Positions 7,733-10,197 of a stretch of DNA of 10,197 nucleotides are shown piece after piece. Positions within the stretch are counted from its first letter, which is position 1; every line of letters begins with the position of its first letter. The notes under the pieces are model-generated. The model saw only the letters and a program-made list of their open reading frames with translations, was not told where the DNA came from and did not search any database. The DNA is from Paracoccaceae bacterium. GTDB lineage: Bacteria; Pseudomonadota; Alphaproteobacteria; Rhodobacterales; Rhodobacteraceae. Made by a program: the position numbers and the translations under genes. The stretch is taken from positions 1 to 10,197 of the forward strand of contig SPLB01000142.1 of the NCBI GenBank assembly GCA_004566265.1, written 5' to 3'.

Positions 7733-8751
7733 AGGGCCGTCAAATCATTCTCGACCACATCAACCACCGCGAAGCTGCTGCTTTAATGGTGGATGGCACG
7801 CTGGAGGATTTTCTGATCGAAGGCGACGCACCCGCACCCGGCACCATCTACCGTGCCCGCGCCGACCGCCCGGTCAAAGGTCAAGGCGGTATGTTCCTGA
7901 CCACACCCGACGGCTCTGCCTTCCTGAAGCAAGTCAAAGGCCTGTCCCCGGGCCAGATGCTCTTGGTGCAGGTTACTGGCTACGCCGAAGACGACAAGGC
8001 CATCCCGGTGACCCAAAAGGTGCTGTTCAAAAGCCGCTACGCCATTGTCACCCCGGAAGCACCCGGCCTGAACATCTCGCGGTCCATCCGGGATGAAAAC
8101 GAGCGCGACCGCCTGCTGGAAATCGCTAATGAGGTTATGGCAGGCTGCGACTATGGTCTCATCCTGCGGTCAGCCTGCACTGGTGCGGACACGGACGAGA
8201 TCGCCGAAGACATCGCTGCCATGCGCGCCCTTGCCGAGCAGGTCTTAACCGATGAAGGCAGCGAGCCCGAAACCCTGACCGAAGGGGACACGCCTCACGT
8301 GCTCGCCTGGCGGGAATGGTCCGAACCTGCGCAAGTCGAAAGCGAAGCGGGCGGGTTTGAGCGCTGCGGCGTGCTTGATGCGCTGGACGACACCATGGGA
8401 ATTGGGGTCTCACTCGGCAGCGGCGCATCGTTGTTTGTGGAACCCACCCGTGCTTTTGTTGCAATCGATGTGAACACAGGAACAGACACCTCCATGGCGG
8501 CAGGTCTCAAGGCCAATATGGCCTGTGCCAGGACGCTTGCACGTGTCCTGCGTGTGCGCGGCCTGGGCGGCCAGATTGTCGTAGACGCTGCCCCTATGCC
8601 CAAGAAGGACCGCCGCGCCTTTGAAAGCGCTCTGCGCACGGCATTTAAAGCTGATACGGAAGAAACCATCCTTGTGGGATGGACGAACCTCGGTCACTTC
8701 GAACTGCAACGTAAACGCAGCCGTCTGGCTGTGGCAGGATTGCTTTCATGA
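7729..8751 (+). CDS. Short ribonuclease E/G family protein
   Basis: RNase E/G enzymes cleave single-stranded RNA endonucleolytically in rRNA and tRNA maturation and mRNA turnover. ATG 7729 overlaps the maf stop. The 340-residue product has an S1-like N-terminal region (about 33-100, '[21 protein letters not shown]'), the 5'-sensor/RNase-H-like middle, and both DNase-I-like catalytic aspartates: Asp247 in [11 protein letters not shown] and Asp286 in [17 protein letters not shown]. It stops at '[15 protein letters not shown]', where RNase G (about 490 residues) and RNase E continue into a Zn-link and small domain. The CPxC zinc-link is therefore missing, so tetramer formation of the RNase E kind is doubtful. 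Short versions coupled to maf and yacG are, as I recall, common in Rhodobacterales, and a full-size RNase E is expected elsewhere. Confidence 0.9.
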   Translation: MKGRQIILDHINHREAAALMVDGTLEDFLIEGDAPAPGTIYRARADRPVKGQGGMFLTTPDGSAFLKQVKGLSPGQMLLVQVTGYAEDDKAIPVTQKVLFKSRYAIVTPEAPGLNISRSIRDENERDRLLEIANEVMAGCDYGLILRSACTGADTDEIAEDIAAMRALAEQVLTDEGSEPETLTEGDTPHVLAWREWSEPAQVESEAGGFERCGVLDALDDTMGIGVSLGSGASLFVEPTRAFVAIDVNTGTDTSMAAGLKANMACARTLARVLRVRGLGGQIVVDAAPMPKKDRRAFESALRTAFKADTEETILVGWTNLGHFELQRKRSRLAVAGLLS

Positions 8752-8942
8752 CTTGCCCTATCTGCGGTGCGAACACCGATCCCAAATATAGGCCTTTCTG
8801 CTCTCGTCGTTGCGCAGATGTTGACCTAGCACGGTGGATGAACGGCACCTACACCGTACCCAGTACAAATCAAGAAGATATTGAAAACGCATGGGAAAAC
8901 GGGCTCCTCGAGGAAGCAGAAAAAGAAAACACACCGCATTAG
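8748..8942 (+). CDS. yacG: DNA gyrase inhibitor / zinc-binding protein YacG
   Basis: YacG is a small zinc protein which in E. coli binds GyrB and inhibits gyrase. The 64-residue product has four Zn-ligating cysteines in the order C3-P-I-C6 and F-C18-S-R-R-C22, followed by 'ADVDLARWMNGTYTVP', matching the family pattern 'FCSxRCxxxDLxxWxxGxYxxP'. The remainder is an acidic tail (EDIENAWENGLLEEAEKE). ATG 8748 overlaps the RNase stop (ATGA), so it ends the maf operon. The downstream 80 bases before tRNA-Phe hold one inverted repeat. Confidence 0.95.
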   Translation: MTCPICGANTDPKYRPFCSRRCADVDLARWMNGTYTVPSTNQEDIENAWENGLLEEAEKENTPH

Positions 8943-8953
8943 CAATTTTCTTC

Positions 8954-8984
8954 AAAAAGGCTCTGGACACTCCCCCAGCCAGAG
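8954..8984 (-). terminator. Possible minus-strand terminator between yacG and tRNA-Phe
   Basis: CTCTGG (8961-8966) and CCAGAG (8979-8984) form an inverted repeat with a 12-base loop. Read on the minus strand the hairpin is followed by CC and then TTTTT (complement of 8954-8958). It could stop leftward transcripts from the recombinase remnant or antisense to tRNA-Phe before they reach yacG. No T-run follows on the plus strand. The long loop weakens the call. Confidence 0.3.
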
Positions 8985-9022
8985 AATAGAACGCCCTCAC
9001 CCAAGGCATACAGCCGAACCCA

Positions 9023-9097
9023 GCCCGGGTAGCTCAGGGGTAGAGCAGTGGATTGAAAATCCTCGTGTCGGTGGTTCGATTCCGCCCCCGGGCACCA
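9023..9097 (+). tRNA. tRNA-Phe (anticodon GAA)
   Basis: This is a 75-nt tRNA. The 7-bp acceptor stem is GCCCGGG with CCCGGGC, the D-arm contains GCTC..GAGC, and the anticodon loop TTGAAAA gives GAA. The T-arm includes GGTTCGATTCC, and A plus CCA are encoded. The anticodon stem GTGGA/TCCTC has one T-T mismatch at its second pair, an oddity that could be a real variant or a base error. It follows yacG, the usual order in this group as I recall. The recombinase remnant abuts its 3' end, so this gene probably marks the attachment locus of an integrated element. Confidence 0.96.
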
Positions 9098-10053
9098 ATA
9101 TAATTTCAGCGGTAGAGAAAAACTGCAACGCCTTGAAGGGTAAGGCGGTTTCTCCGGTTCGAATCCCCTTTTTCGACATACGCGTATTGGGGCCGTGAAG
9201 GCCAGTCTTAGGACCGTTCTCTTCAATTCGTACGTCCCATTTTCCCATAATCCCCAAGGGCTTGACAGAAACTTCATCGAGAGTTCGAACATCTTTTCGA
9301 AGTCTCCATCAGAAGGGCCCTGATCTGATAGTTTTCCCTCCAACATGGCGGTTTCAGAACGCAGTTCCGCGATCCGCTTTTCGTACGCTCGAGCCGTCTC
9401 TTCGTGCTGAGTTCGAGCAACCCGGTCGAGCAACGAATTCACTTCGGTGTCGATCTGCCTCATGCGAGTTCGAAGTCTTGAAGCCTCCTCTTTGGCGTTG
9501 GATCGATGGCGATCCCAAGCATCTCGGAACATTTAACTGGCGAGTTCGAACGTCTGCTCTGTTGGCGTAAGGTTCTTCAGAACCTCTTCAAACTCGGATT
9601 CCAACTTGTCCCTGGGGATTGATTTCCCGCGTTGACTACAGCCTTTGTGATGACAAAGGTAGTAAGGATAGCGCTTTCCGGTACCGCTCATCGACCAACA
9701 TGATGTGAGGCTATAGCCGCACTCGGAGCAGGTCAAAAATCCGCGCAGAATGAAGTCTCGGTCGAGGTTTTTGCGAGCAGGGGCAACCTTTTTCCCGTTC
9801 AAACGATCCTGATTAATCAGGTATACCTCATAGCTAATTAGAGGCTCATGCTGCGCCTTGGTCAACGGAACACCCCAGTCCGCCTTTTCGAGATAACCAG
9901 CATATACCAAGCGCGTTAGCAGCGCCGTTACACGGTCAAATTTAACTTCCTTGGACCCACGTGGGCGGGGAAACTCAGGGTTGATATCCAAGAACCGCTT
10001 GACCTCCGCTTGGCTCTGGAAACGGCCAGAGGCGACTTCTGAGCCTCCCCATC
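9098..10053 (-). pseudogene. Large serine recombinase remnant (C-terminal half, disrupted)
   Basis: This is the 3' part of a large serine recombinase of phage or integrative-element type, read right to left. In order it has the recombinase domain ('VASGRFQSQAEVKRFL', 'VTALLTRLVYAGYLEKADWGV', 'HEPLISYEVY'), a zinc ribbon (CSEC ... YYLCHHKGC), a long coiled coil ('RLRTRMRQIDTEVNSLLDRV', 'AYEKRIAELRSETAMLEGKL') and the 'FLSSPWGLWENG...KRTVLRLAF' tail. Three lesions are visible. An in-frame TAA at 9533-9535 falls between 'FELAS' and 'MFRDAWD'. A one-base deletion near 9160 separates 'VCRKRGF' from 'RTGETALPFKALQFF'. An IS3-like insertion at 10054 removes everything upstream, including the resolvase catalytic domain. 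The restored last frame has no stop before it runs into the antisense of tRNA-Phe. The active-site serine lies outside the window or is lost, so this remnant should be non-functional. Confidence 0.88.
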
Positions 10054-10197
10054 TGAACTGGTCCACCGCTATGTTTAGGAAACGGAGGATCAAGAATTGC
10101 AAACAAGCGACCGAAGCCAGAAGAGATTGTCTCGAAGTTACGGCAGGTTGAGGTGCTGATGGGGCAAGGCATGCCCCGGCTGGATGCAATCAGACAG
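10054..10197 (+). mobile_element. Left end of an IS3-like insertion sequence (continues off the right edge)
   Basis: Recombinase homology read on the minus strand stops at 10053, and the next bases, TGAACTGGTCC (10054-10064), begin with TG as IS3 members do. A Shine-Dalgarno GGAGGA (10084-10089) and an orfA-like frame follow at 10096. The right end, inverted-repeat partner and target duplication are outside the window. The element is inserted within the recombinase gene and has the opposite orientation to it. Confidence 0.75.
10096..10197 (+). CDS. IS3-family transposase OrfA, N-terminal part with probable ATT start (partial)
   Basis: The plus-strand frame from 10096 reads ..ANKRPKPEEIVSKLRQVEVL followed by MGQGMPRLDAIRQ at the window edge. 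This matches the helix-turn-helix N-terminus of IS3-family OrfA proteins of the 'KPEEIV.KLRQV.VL..QG....AIRQ.G...TYYRWR' type. The frame is open back to the TGA at 10054-10056 but has no ATG, GTG or TTG in position. The codon 7 bases after GGAGGA (10084-10089) is ATT, where relatives would be expected to have ATG. Initiation at ATT would give M-ANKRPKPEEIV. The rare start could limit transposase, or it may be a mutated ATG. The DDE domain (OrfB) is beyond the edge. Confidence 0.75.
   Translation, partial: MANKRPKPEEIVSKLRQVEVLMGQGMPRLDAIRQ

Noticed and set aside
9106..9172. A tRNA-like stretch just after tRNA-Phe, with GGTAGAG and GGTTCGAATCC blocks resembling D- and T-arms
   Set aside because: The stems do not close properly, the putative anticodon loop lacks the required T33, and the same bases encode the conserved recombinase tail (ALPFKALQFF) on the other strand, which explains them.
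10054..10189. An N-terminal extension of the recombinase frame on the minus strand (starting MHPAGACLAP)
   Set aside because: This part is antisense to the IS3-like orfA and has no recombinase similarity; homology stops at the IS boundary.

Overview
The window looks like a chromosomal segment of a Rhodobacterales (Roseobacter-group) alphaproteobacterium. This rests on the G+C-rich coding, the protein families recognised (DUF2948, UPF0262, a short RNase E/G, YacG) and the housekeeping order murA - DUF2948 - hisD - UPF0262 - low-molecular-weight phosphatase - infA - maf - RNase E/G - yacG - tRNA-Phe, which I recall as typical of that order. No database search was possible.

Layout. Bases 1-99 are the terminal piece of an IS5-like insertion sequence whose transposase (minus strand) starts at 36 and leaves the window. 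Next come a plus-strand terminator-like hairpin (174-205) with no visible gene of its own and a minus-strand tRNA-Thr(GGT) (216-290). From 369 to 8942 all genes are on the plus strand and tightly packed: a 60-aa basic protein, murA (broken by a one-base deletion near 1465), DUF2948, hisD, UPF0262, a low-molecular-weight phosphatase-like protein, a three-gene cassette (SnoaL/NTF2-like, GNAT acetyltransferase, carbon-nitrogen hydrolase), infA with its own leader and strong terminator, then maf, an RNase E/G and yacG chained by ATGA overlaps. tRNA-Phe(GAA) follows at 9023-9097.

Immediately beyond tRNA-Phe, on the minus strand, lies the decayed 3' half of a large serine recombinase (about 9098-10053). 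It carries a frameshift near 9160, an in-frame TAA at 9533-9535, and truncation by an IS3-like element that begins at 10054 and runs off the right edge. The IS3-like orfA appears to start with ATT.

Functionally the core links cell-wall synthesis (MurA), histidine synthesis (HisD), translation initiation (IF-1), nucleotide-pool or septum control (Maf), RNA processing (RNase E/G) and gyrase modulation (YacG). The SnoaL-GNAT-hydrolase cassette is the least understood metabolic unit. The right flank is a scar of an integrated element beside a tRNA gene. Both window edges fall inside insertion sequences, and two of the three coding lesions are single-base deletions, so draft-assembly or sequencing error has to be weighed against real decay.
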